From: Photobacterium sanguinicancri
GTDB taxonomy: Bacteria > Pseudomonadota > Gammaproteobacteria > Enterobacterales > Vibrionaceae
Direction: 5' to 3'
Length of the DNA stretch: 34,242 nucleotides
Assembly (NCBI RefSeq): GCF_002265265.1
Contig: NZ_NOIF01000036.1
Coordinates: forward strand, 1-34,242
In this document: positions 15,471-22,737 of the stretch, one piece after another
Numbering within the stretch: the stretch's first letter is position 1
Layout: each line of letters starts with the position of its first letter
Translations under genes and position numbers: made by a program
The notes under the pieces: model-generated
Seen by the model: only the letters and a program-made list of their open reading frames with translations
Databases searched by the model: none
What the model was told of the DNA's origin: nothing

Positions 15471-16658
15471 GTGAATTTAAAAATTATGGGCAGTGCATTG
15501 ATCATTGCCGGTACTGCACTTGGCGCAGGTATGCTTGCTATTCCTATGGTATTAGCACAATTCGGCTTAGTGTGGGGCACATTGCTGATGCTCATCATTT
15601 GGTCGGGCACGACTTACGCAGCATTGCTTTTACTGGAAGCCAGCATTAAAGCGGGTGGCGGTTTAAGTATGAACACCATCGCACGAAAAACGCTGGGTAA
15701 AGGCGGACAAGTTGTCACAAATGGTTTGTTGTACGCACTATTAGTATGTTTATTAATGGCTTACATCATAGGTGCCGGTGACTTAGTGAAGAAAATGGCG
15801 GCAAGCGCAGGCCTCGAATTGACGATGCTACAAACACAAGTCGCATTTACGTTAATCGCTGGTGTTGTGGTTGCTGCGGGTACCGCGGTGGTCGATAAGC
15901 TCAACCGCGTATTATTTGGCATGATGCTAGTTGTACTTGTGATGACCTTGTTCTCGCTGGTGCCGTCTATTTCTATGGAAAACCTATTAACAGTCACTAG
16001 CGACAGTAAAGTGGATTTGATCAAAACAAGTTCAGTGCTATTCACTAGCTTTGGTTTTATGGTCGTTATTCCATCATTAGTGACTTATAACGAAGGTGCA
16101 TCGCAAAAGCAGCTGCGCAATATGGTGGTAATAGGCTCGATTATTCCACTATTTTGTTACTTACTTTGGTTATATGCGGCAGTGGGTAACCTTACCTCTG
16201 AACAACTGGTGCATTTTGCTAATGTGTCAGAGCTTATTGCAGCATTAGGTACTAAATACAGTAGTATTCATACGATTCTATCTGTGTTTACAGGGCTTGC
16301 GCTTTTAACATCATTCCTTGGCGTGGCGATGTCGCTATACCATCAAAATGAAGATGCGTTTAAGCAAAACCGTGTTGTGACTTATGTTTTGACATTCATA
16401 TTCCCACTTATTGGTGCCTTGCTTGCTGCCGATCAGTTCCTTGCAGTGCTAGGTTATGCCGGCATTATTTTGGTGTTCTTGGCGATTTTTGTACCAATGG
16501 CTATGACAGTGAAAGTGCGTCAGCAAGATAACGATCAAATACAGTTACAAGCGGCTCAAACGGCTGAGGGTATGTTATACCAAGCATCTGGCGGTAATAT
16601 TGCGCTTGGCCTTAGCTTCTTGTTTGGGTGCTTCTTATTGATGGCTCAAGTGATCTAA
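15471..16658 (+). CDS. Aromatic amino acid permease (HAAAP family, TyrP/TnaB/Mtr type)
   Basis: A 395-residue inner-membrane transporter with about 11 hydrophobic segments. The N-terminal IIAGTALGAGMLAIPMVLAQ is the unwound first helix typical of TyrP/Mtr/TnaB proton symporters, and FGFMVVIPSLVTYN (about 193-206) is another family stretch. The closest overall feel is TyrP, so tyrosine or phenylalanine is more likely than tryptophan, but this is not certain. The start is GTG, with AAGGA 7 bases before it. It is preceded by a CRP-type site and a Phe-rich leader ORF, which may regulate it according to amino acid supply. No tryptophanase or tyrosine phenol-lyase gene is adjacent. A terminator follows. 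Confidence 0.87.
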   Translation: MNLKIMGSALIIAGTALGAGMLAIPMVLAQFGLVWGTLLMLIIWSGTTYAALLLLEASIKAGGGLSMNTIARKTLGKGGQVVTNGLLYALLVCLLMAYIIGAGDLVKKMAASAGLELTMLQTQVAFTLIAGVVVAAGTAVVDKLNRVLFGMMLVVLVMTLFSLVPSISMENLLTVTSDSKVDLIKTSSVLFTSFGFMVVIPSLVTYNEGASQKQLRNMVVIGSIIPLFCYLLWLYAAVGNLTSEQLVHFANVSELIAALGTKYSSIHTILSVFTGLALLTSFLGVAMSLYHQNEDAFKQNRVVTYVLTFIFPLIGALLAADQFLAVLGYAGIILVFLAIFVPMAMTVKVRQQDNDQIQLQAAQTAEGMLYQASGGNIALGLSFLFGCFLLMAQVI

Positions 16659-16682
16659 GCACTATTTAGCATTACACAACAG

Positions 16683-16708
16683 AAGGCATACTTAGGTATG
16701 CCTTTTTT
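16683..16708 (+). terminator. Intrinsic terminator after permease
   Basis: AAGGCATAC (16683-16691), loop TTAG, GTATGCCTT (16696-16704), then four more T. Perfect 9-bp stem. Confidence 0.82.
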
Positions 16709-17172
16709 AATGGGTGTAAAACAGGTACTGATGACAGGCGCAAGCCGCTTACTATCTATGGATTGAAGTTTGTATTTCTCTGAACATACAGTGTTGGAAT
16801 GTTCTTTTCTTCATCATAATATTTATCTGCATATAGTGAGGCGACGTTAATCACCATTAATTGTGTCATAAAGTCTTACTCTGCTTATTCCTTGTGCGGA
16901 TATGGCCTTTCCCAAAATACCATTTTAATTTAACATGAAATCATTTCGTAAGTGTATTATGCGCAATGTGATGCATTGCTTATTTCTGTTGCCCTTGAGT
17001 TGCGATTGAAACTTAACATCATGATAAAAACATGGTTCAATTGGTAGGTGTTTTGTGTCAAACTTCTGATGCATTGTGATATATGGCGTATGTGAATACC
17101 TGTTGTTGCTTGGCACAGTCACAATAATATTAAAATTACTCAATTAATAATTGCTTAGTGGTAGAGATTGAT
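16709..17172. other. Intergenic region upstream of the lipoprotein genes
   Basis: About 460 bases with no supported gene; it must contain the promoter for the lipoprotein operon. A minus-strand frame at 16925-17143 has no ribosome site or recognisable protein character. I see no clear operator or repeat. Confidence 0.4.
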
Positions 17173-17769
17173 ATGAATAAAGTTTTGTTAAAGCTAATGG
17201 TCGCTCTTGGTGTCGTTACTATGGTCGGTTGTTCGAGCATTGAAACAGCGGAAGACATTCAAAAAGCCGATTGCTATTTCCCTGATATGCCTTCAAAAGA
17301 AGCGCCAAAATGGGTTTGTGAAGTAACGCCCCAAGGTTACGAAATTATTGGTGTGGGTTACGCCAAGAAAAGTGTTGCTGGCTCAGGCATCATGCGTGAA
17401 ATTGCGTTGAACAATGCACAACAACGTTTAGCCTCACAGCTGGAAAATAACATCAAAAGTAAGTTTGATGCAGTCACTAGGCAATCAAGCACAACGACTA
17501 AAACAGTCAGTGATGAACACGTTTCTGAAATGGTAGAAATCACCATAAACAACGTGGTTAGTACCGTTATTCGTGATGCACGTGTCATGACAACGCTAAC
17601 TTCACCAACTGGTGGTATGTATACCTTAGTTGCAATGACAAACGATGCGTACCAATCAAATATGGCAGCTGCAATTGAAAAAGCACGTAACGATCAGGTT
17701 TGGAGCAAACTTGACTCAGAAGAAGCGCAAGAAGCAATGAAGCAAGCGTTAGCATCTTTAGAGGGGTAG
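17173..17769 (+). CDS. LPP20-family lipoprotein
   Basis: The frame opens at a GTG at 17158, but the ATG at 17173 gives a normal lipoprotein signal: basic MNKVLLK, hydrophobic core, and lipobox MVGC with Cys20. The mature part matches the LPP20 type (Helicobacter LPP20, Vibrio FlgP-like): GYEIIGVGYAKKS followed by the helix REIALNNAQQRLASQLENNI and a Ser/Thr-rich strand region. It should be anchored in the outer membrane, facing the periplasm. First of three lipoprotein genes in a row, with no flagellar genes nearby, so a flagellar role is not supported here. Exact function unknown. Confidence 0.82.
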   Translation: MNKVLLKLMVALGVVTMVGCSSIETAEDIQKADCYFPDMPSKEAPKWVCEVTPQGYEIIGVGYAKKSVAGSGIMREIALNNAQQRLASQLENNIKSKFDAVTRQSSTTTKTVSDEHVSEMVEITINNVVSTVIRDARVMTTLTSPTGGMYTLVAMTNDAYQSNMAAAIEKARNDQVWSKLDSEEAQEAMKQALASLEG

Positions 17770-17773
17770 TGGT

Positions 17774-18661
17774 ATGAAAGCGATGATGAAAAGCTTGTTA
17801 GGCTTTACTGTACTTGCTGCAACACTATTAACATCAGGTTGTGCTTTTTACACTGAAGTGGGCTCAACCATTGCAGCACCAAGCAACAAAGGTATTAATT
17901 ATAAGCAAATAGAAGTGAGTAACTTCTCTTCTTCTGAAAAAAGTAAAGGCCCTGTTTTTTCAAAGATGCTACGTAGTAAAATTCGTGAATATGGCTATGT
18001 TGATCCTGCAAATAAAGGGCTTGGCATTGTTGTTACTGGCGAGATCAGCTGGGATAAAGACGAGTCGACATGGCAAGAAGAAGTGAAATCGGATGATGGT
18101 AATTACTTCCGTTATTATGCAAAACGTACGCGTTCAGCAACAGTCACTTATTCTGTGACGAAAAACGGCCGTGAAGTAACGTCTGGTAACTACTTTAGTC
18201 AGTCTAACAGTGAGCATAATGACCTAGACAGCATAGGTGCCGCGCACTCTAAACTGCAAGGTTGGGACAGCATGAACAACTCGATTTTAGAAGACCTTTC
18301 CGTTCATGTTGCCCAAGATCTTACGCCACACCAAAAGTACATCACTGTACGTTTGCTAAGTGGTGATGATGAAAGCATTGATCTTGCTAATGAATATGCT
18401 CAGCGTCAACGTTATGATCAGGCGTATGCTATGTTCCAGCAAATTGCGCAAGCATCGCCAAACGTTGCTGATCAGGCAATTGCGACTCATAACATGGGGA
18501 TGATTAAGCTCCTTGAGAGTGAGTTCAAACAGGCTTACAAGCTGATTAAGAAAGCTAACGTGATTGATCCTAAGAACATGGCAATCTTAGATTCGATTCC
18601 TATGGTTGAAAACTACTTTCAGATGAGCAAAAAACACGATGAACAAATTAAAACAGCTTAG
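17774..18661 (+). CDS. Lipoprotein with C-terminal TPR repeats
   Basis: A 295-residue lipoprotein: signal peptide and lipobox LTSGC with Cys23. Residues about 40-190 form a mixed strand/helix domain (KQIEVSNFSSSEKSKGPVFS, then VVTGEISWDKDE) that vaguely recalls CsgG/LpoB-like or GNA1162-like outer-membrane assembly factors; I cannot confirm this. Residues about 205-275 look like two TPR helices pairs (ANEYAQRQRYDQAYAMFQQI; HNMGMIKLLESEFKQAYKLI), a protein-binding module. GAGGGG is 7 bases before the ATG, and the gene begins 4 bases after the LPP20 stop. Its end overlaps the next gene by 23 bases. Confidence 0.78.
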   Translation: MKAMMKSLLGFTVLAATLLTSGCAFYTEVGSTIAAPSNKGINYKQIEVSNFSSSEKSKGPVFSKMLRSKIREYGYVDPANKGLGIVVTGEISWDKDESTWQEEVKSDDGNYFRYYAKRTRSATVTYSVTKNGREVTSGNYFSQSNSEHNDLDSIGAAHSKLQGWDSMNNSILEDLSVHVAQDLTPHQKYITVRLLSGDDESIDLANEYAQRQRYDQAYAMFQQIAQASPNVADQAIATHNMGMIKLLESEFKQAYKLIKKANVIDPKNMAILDSIPMVENYFQMSKKHDEQIKTA

Positions 18662-19163
18662 TGTAGCAACGGCATTACTTCTTCTTGCTGGCTGTGCATC
18701 TGAGCCAGGGGTGACCGTTCACGTACCACCGGCAAAATCAAAGATTTTTGGTGATGTTAGCTCGTGTGAAAGTCAGCTTAACATGCATGTTATCCATGAG
18801 ACGGATGCCGCTGGTGAACGTATTTACGTGACGTCTAAGCAAACAGTTGTTGTTGCTGGCGGTGATCGCGATAGCATTACAACGCTGGAAGAAGCGGCAC
18901 GTGATCGTGCATTATCTTTAGCTGTTATGGAAACTAACGGAGTTGCTATCGAGAAGCACTTTACCCAAAATGAGACTGTGCTAGACCGCAACGGTTCGCA
19001 GTCATCATACGGTGATGTCCAATCTTGCTTAACCAGTAAGGCTGTTGGCGTAGGTGTGGCTCAGCTTCGTCACTGTGACACCAAAACATTGCCTTCACGC
19101 CATATGGAAATGACTTGTGTGGTGGATGTTAAAGTGCCAAAAATGAAAGTTGAACGCATGTAA
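18639..19163 (+). CDS. Small lipoprotein, third of the set
   Basis: A 174-residue protein with a clear signal peptide and lipobox LLAGC (Cys19). The mature part has four further cysteines (in SSCESQL, QSCLTS, RHCDTK and MTCVVD), probably two periplasmic disulfides. A central AARDRALSLAVMETNG helix is reminiscent of the LPP20 helix of the first protein. It overlaps the TPR lipoprotein gene by 23 bases in another frame and lacks a good ribosome site of its own, so it is probably translated by coupling. Family not recognised; co-expression with the other two suggests an outer-membrane complex. Confidence 0.75.
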   Translation: MNKLKQLSVATALLLLAGCASEPGVTVHVPPAKSKIFGDVSSCESQLNMHVIHETDAAGERIYVTSKQTVVVAGGDRDSITTLEEAARDRALSLAVMETNGVAIEKHFTQNETVLDRNGSQSSYGDVQSCLTSKAVGVGVAQLRHCDTKTLPSRHMEMTCVVDVKVPKMKVERM

Positions 19164-19208
19164 TATGCTTCACATGTAAAGCGTGATAATGCATCACAGT
19201 AATATAAG

Positions 19209-19236
19209 AGCCAAGTGCCAGTCACTTGGCTTTTTT
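19209..19236 (+). terminator. Intrinsic terminator of the lipoprotein operon
   Basis: AGCCAAGTG (19209-19217), loop CCAGT, CACTTGGCT (19223-19231), then five more T. Perfect 9-bp stem, 46 bases after the third lipoprotein gene. Confidence 0.85.
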
Positions 19237-19664
19237 GTACCTGAAAGAGTGGGACGAAGTTATCCATGCCGATAGATGGCTATAACATTGAACTACAGGC
19301 ACGAAAAATAGGCACAAAAAAATCGACAACATACAAAAGTACATTACCGTTAGGGAAGTAGTGTGAGGAGTCGGGAAGGCGAGTTTGACCGAACTATTGC
19401 CTTCCACAGGTGTAAACCTTTAAATGACCAAAAATAAAGGACTTACAAGCTTTTCACTGAGTACGAAAAAGTGAAAAGCGACAATAAATTGCTGAGGCTG
19501 ATAATACCGACTTTGCTTGATTGCGGCTATACCATAGCCTTATGCTGTTTCTGTAAAAATACACCAAAGTGTAAACTTTAAATTACGGTTTGTTAGGTGT
19601 TAACCCTTCGAACCTTCGCTTACGCTAATAACCAATAACCAATAACCAATAACCAAGTGATCTA
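19237..19664. other. Intergenic region with repeats upstream of the histidine phosphatase
   Basis: About 430 bases without a supported gene. It holds an inverted repeat GCTTTTCAC (19449-19457) / GTGAAAAGC (19471-19479) with no T tract, two related GTGTAAAC-TTTAAAT boxes (from 19409 and 19569) plus a looser GTGTTAACC near 19598, a possible promoter TTGATT (19517) with TATGCT (19541), and the heptamer array at 19627-19654. Confidence 0.45.
19627..19654 (+). repeat. Tandem heptamer AATAACC x4
   Basis: Four perfect head-to-tail copies of AATAACC, followed by AAGTGATCTA and then the ATG at 19665. The array occupies the place where a ribosome site would be, and no GGAG-like sequence is present there. 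Confidence 0.9.
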
Positions 19665-20321
19665 ATGAGTTCAACAAATCTGCATGGGCTTTTAAATCCA
19701 AATGAAGCTAGCGTTACACTTATTTTGATTCGTCATGGTCAAACAGAATGGAATCTGGCGAATAAACTTCAAGGCTGGCGCGATAGTCCGTTAACCACTC
19801 AAGGACGGAAAACCCTCTTGCGTACAGCGGTGAATAACCGATTGTGTCATTTATACAAACCTGATGTGGTGTACACGAGTGACTTAGGGCGAGCGATGGC
19901 TTCTGCACGCATTATTTGTAATAAAAGTGGTGGATATATCGTGCCAGATCAACGTTTACGGGAAAGAAGGTTTGGTATTCTCGAGGGTAAGCGAAAAAAT
20001 GAATGTGATGACGGTTTCTTACTTATTCAACACTGGTTAGCGTATCAAAAACGCTATGAAAAACGATTGGATGCGTGTCACACAATAGCAGCAGAGCTAT
20101 TGGCAGAAAGTGAGTCGATGTTTGAACACCGAGTTGTGGGATTTTTGCGTACTTTAGCAAGACGACACGCAGGAAAAACGGTTTACGTGGTTAGCCACGG
20201 CGAGTGGATTCGATGCGCAAACAATATTCTGCATGGTCGAACATCGTGGTCATGCGGAGAAGGTATTCCGATGAACACTGAAATGAATATTTTTGAGCTA
20301 AAGGCATCACACGTAATTTAA
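19665..20321 (+). CDS. Histidine phosphatase family protein (possible alpha-ribazole phosphatase)
   Basis: A 218-residue member of the phosphoglycerate-mutase-like superfamily. LIRHGQTEWN (21-30) holds the phospho-accepting His24; LRERRFGILEG (98-108) is the acid/arginine loop; VSHGEWIR (176-183) has the second His178. Its place just before a cobalamin riboswitch and cbi genes makes alpha-ribazole-5'-phosphate phosphatase (CobC) attractive. However, it lies upstream of the riboswitch, outside that control, and other members remove phosphate from sugars or nucleotides, so no symbol is given. No ribosome site is visible; a heptamer tandem repeat occupies that position. Confidence 0.8.
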   Translation: MSSTNLHGLLNPNEASVTLILIRHGQTEWNLANKLQGWRDSPLTTQGRKTLLRTAVNNRLCHLYKPDVVYTSDLGRAMASARIICNKSGGYIVPDQRLRERRFGILEGKRKNECDDGFLLIQHWLAYQKRYEKRLDACHTIAAELLAESESMFEHRVVGFLRTLARRHAGKTVYVVSHGEWIRCANNILHGRTSWSCGEGIPMNTEMNIFELKASHVI

Positions 20322-20396
20322 GTAGATGAAAAGTAAATATTATTGTTGATAACTAGGGGCATATCATTAAACTAGTTTGATAATAAACCACATAAT

Positions 20397-20582
20397 AAGT
20401 AATGTCATTTCAGTCAAAGTACTGAGTGAACATGGTGAATACCATGCAGGGAATCAGGTGAAAAACCTGAACTGTACCCGCAACTGTAAGCGATGAGTTT
20501 TAACCAAGCCACTGGATGATGATTGCATCATTTGGGAAGGGGTTAAAGTGGTCTAGTCGTCAGTCAGGATACCTGTTACTTC
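20397..20582 (+). ncRNA. Cobalamin (AdoCbl) riboswitch
   Basis: The conserved core is present in order: CATGGT/ACCATG helix (20431-20446), AGGGAA then a GGTGAAAAACC arm, the CTGTACCCGCAACTGTAAG segment (20472-20490), GCCACTG (20508-20514), GGGAAGG (20534-20540), and the B12 box AGTCAGGATACCTG (20562-20575). The outer stem can be AAGTAA (20397-20402) with TTACTT (20576-20581). It controls the cbi operon downstream, in general switching it off when adenosylcobalamin is bound. The expression platform is unclear: CTGAG/CTCAG (20598-20615) and GGGGT/ACCCC (20662-20683) can form hairpins, but neither has a T tract, so control may be at translation. Confidence 0.95.
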
Positions 20583-20748
20583 ATTAACTTCCGAATTCTG
20601 AGCGGGGATACTCAGCATCGTACCTTCCAGCGATTTCTCTATCGTTGCGCTTGGCTATTCGGGGGTAATTGTATTGTAACCCCTGTAATGAATGCCGAGC
20701 TTTAAGATTAAGCTATGCAACATTACCACAATGGAATGGTAAGGCGTC

Positions 20749-20796
20749 ATGGCGAGTCAAAAAATCAGTGGAGCGGGCTTTGGTTACCAAGGTTAA
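20749..20796 (+). CDS. 15-codon mini-ORF overlapping the cbiD start
   Basis: ATG at 20749 follows TAAGGCGTC, a good ribosome site, and the frame ends at TAA 20794-20796, giving MASQKISGAGFGYQG. It is in a different frame from cbiD and covers the probable TTG start of cbiD at 20780. It could be a translated leader that delivers ribosomes to cbiD, a hint at control, or chance. Only the sequence layout supports it. Confidence 0.3.
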   Translation: MASQKISGAGFGYQG

Positions 20797-22012
20797 GCGT
20801 TCTAAAAAACGCAGTGATCTACGCTCTGGTTTTACAACTGGCGCTTGCGCTGCGGCTGCCAGTCGAGCCGCTGTTCATGCCTTGCTAACAGGGCGTTCAC
20901 CATCTTTTATAACAATCACGCTGCCCAATCTAGAATCTGCCACTTTTGCTGTGTCTCGGCTTGAGCATCACGCAGGAGCGGTACTCGCGGGCGTTATTAA
21001 AGATGCAGGCGATGATCCGGATTGTACCCACGATACTGAAATTCAGTGCTTTGCACAATGGAGTGAACAGTTAGGTTTGACGCTTGATGGTGGTGTAGGG
21101 GTTGCTCGAGTAACGCTGCCGGGGCTGGAGCTACCCGTTGGGCAACCTGCGATAAACCCTGTTCCTCGGGCTAATATCCTCGATATGGTGCAGCTAGAAT
21201 GGAACCTCAATGTTGATGCGAAACTTATAACAAGTCCGTCGCAAGCAAGTACACAGCAAGGTATTGCATTAGAGATTCGGGTCCCAGATGGTGAAGAACG
21301 TGCCAAAGAAACCATTGGTCCTCGTCTAGGATTAATCGGCGGCATTTCTATTCTAGGCACGCGTGGCACGGTCAAACCTTATTCCACCTCTGCTTTTTCT
21401 GCTTCAGTGCGTCAATCGGTTCAAATTGCTAACGCGAACCAACAAAATCACGTTGTGCTTACAACTGGGTCTCGCTCAGAAAAATCTGCCATGGCAATGC
21501 TGCCACATTTAGACAGTATCTGCTTTATTCAAGCGGGCGATTTTGTCGGCGTTGGCCTACGTGCTAGTAAGCGCTATCGGGTACAAACGGTGACGGTTGT
21601 CGCCATGATTGGCAAGTTAGCCAAAATGGTGGCTGGCCACATGATGACCCACGTATCGGGTCGTGCCATCGATTTTCAACTATTGGCTGATCTTGCTGTT
21701 CAAAGCGAGTGCTCAGCAGAGTTGTGTCAGCAAATAAGCAAGGCGAATACGGGCCGCCATGTTTTAGATTTATGGCGAGAAACATCCCCACAAGCCTTTT
21801 TAGATCTGTTATGCCAACAAGCTGCGGAGCACGCAGCTGTCTATGTTGATCATCACGTCAATATCGAGTTTCGCTTGATTGATTTTGATGGCAGCCTACT
21901 GGCTAAACACTATTCACCTTCCCATCATACGAAAAACTGTTACAGCTCCAGTGAGCACAATATCGTTCACCGAAATATAGATCAGCTCAGCACCTTGGAT
22001 CCAGCTCCTTGA
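20780..22012 (+). CDS. cbiD: Cobalt-precorrin-5B C1-methyltransferase CbiD
   Basis: It uses S-adenosylmethionine to methylate C1 of the corrin ring. The family N-terminus LRSGFTTGACAAAA is present, followed by IKDAGDDPDCTHD and GPRLGLIGGISILGTRG. The frame is open from TTG 20669 but has no in-frame ATG before the conserved part. The TTG at 20780 has GGAG 6 bases before it and puts the SGFTTG motif at residue 16, as in relatives, so it is chosen (410 residues); GTG 20768 is an alternative. Usual length is about 360-380, and the last about 35 residues look non-conserved. The stop lies inside a 14-bp tandem repeat. First gene of the riboswitch-controlled operon. Confidence 0.9.
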   Translation: MVTKVKRSKKRSDLRSGFTTGACAAAASRAAVHALLTGRSPSFITITLPNLESATFAVSRLEHHAGAVLAGVIKDAGDDPDCTHDTEIQCFAQWSEQLGLTLDGGVGVARVTLPGLELPVGQPAINPVPRANILDMVQLEWNLNVDAKLITSPSQASTQQGIALEIRVPDGEERAKETIGPRLGLIGGISILGTRGTVKPYSTSAFSASVRQSVQIANANQQNHVVLTTGSRSEKSAMAMLPHLDSICFIQAGDFVGVGLRASKRYRVQTVTVVAMIGKLAKMVAGHMMTHVSGRAIDFQLLADLAVQSECSAELCQQISKANTGRHVLDLWRETSPQAFLDLLCQQAAEHAAVYVDHHVNIEFRLIDFDGSLLAKHYSPSHHTKNCYSSSEHNIVHRNIDQLSTLDPAP

Positions 22013-22044
22013 ATCCAGCTCCTTGAATCCAGCACCTTAAATCA
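21989..22044 (+). repeat. 14-bp tandem repeat spanning the cbiD stop
   Basis: Four head-to-tail units, AGC[A/T]CCTT[G/A][G/A]ATC[C/A], at 21989, 22003, 22017 and 22031. The second and third are identical. The cbiD stop TGA (22010-22012) is inside the second copy. It looks like recent local duplication. Confidence 0.85.
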
Positions 22045-22083
22045 AAGTACGGCAGCATACTCGTCAGCGCATAAGGACATACC

Positions 22084-22737
22084 ATGAATAAGATGCAGCA
22101 AATGACTGCACAAGGTCGACAAATCGAAAATAATTCGTTCGCGATTATCGACCACGAAATAGAAGCATTTCACGGCGGACATTCGTTCACATCTGTTGAA
22201 TGGAATGTCGTACGCCGCGCCATCCACACCACTGGTGATTTTGAATACGCTCAGTTATTTCAATTCAGTGAGGATGCGGTGAGTTTGGGTATTCAAGCCC
22301 TACAAGCAGGGGCCAACATTATTACCGATGTCGCCATGATTTCAACGGGATTGAGCCAGCAGCGTCTATCTGTCCACGGTAACCAAGCACATTGCTTTAT
22401 CAGCCACCCAACAGTGATTGAACGTGCTAAAGCCAGCGGTGAAACCCGAGCGATTCAAGCGATGCAATATGCGTGTGATGCGGGTGTCTTAGATGGCTCT
22501 ATCATTGCTATTGGCAACGCGCCGACAGCCTTATTTGAAATATTACGTATGGTTGAAGCGGGCGAAGCTAAACCAGCGCTCATCATAGGTATTCCTGTTG
22601 GCTTTGTGAAAGCGGAAGAATCAAAGCAAGCACTGATCGATCAAACCACAATCCCTTATATCGCTAGTGTGGGGCGTAAGGGGGGAAGCCCATTAGTGGT
22701 TTCAACAATTCATGCTTTGCTGATGGAGTCGGTCTAA
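22084..22737 (+). CDS. cbiC: Cobalt-precorrin-8 methylmutase CbiC
   Basis: A 217-residue enzyme that moves the methyl group from C11 to C12 to give cobyrinic acid. The catalytic His48 is in RRAIHTTGD, and GANIITDVAMISTGL, GNAPTALFEIL and GIPVGFVKAEESK are strong family motifs. Length is normal. AAGGA lies 6 bases before the ATG. The stop TAA shares its last A with the ATG of cbiET. The gap to cbiD (71 bases) holds the end of the 14-bp repeat array. Confidence 0.95.
   Translation: MNKMQQMTAQGRQIENNSFAIIDHEIEAFHGGHSFTSVEWNVVRRAIHTTGDFEYAQLFQFSEDAVSLGIQALQAGANIITDVAMISTGLSQQRLSVHGNQAHCFISHPTVIERAKASGETRAIQAMQYACDAGVLDGSIIAIGNAPTALFEILRMVEAGEAKPALIIGIPVGFVKAEESKQALIDQTTIPYIASVGRKGGSPLVVSTIHALLMESV

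Noticed and set aside
16925..17143. 72-codon minus-strand ORF upstream of the lipoprotein genes
   Set aside because: No ribosome site, no domain-like pattern, isolated in an A+T-rich promoter region.
19222..19407. 61-codon minus-strand ORF with a hydrophobic stretch
   Set aside because: GTG start with a weak, distant ribosome site, and it overlaps the lipoprotein terminator; hydrophobicity alone is not enough.
19449..19479. GCTTTTCAC/GTGAAAAGC inverted repeat as a terminator
   Set aside because: 13-base loop and no T-rich tail; a terminator is already present at 19209-19236.
20661..20684. GGGGT/ACCCC hairpin as the terminator of the cobalamin riboswitch
   Set aside because: Only five pairs, an A-A mismatch next to them, and no T tract after it.
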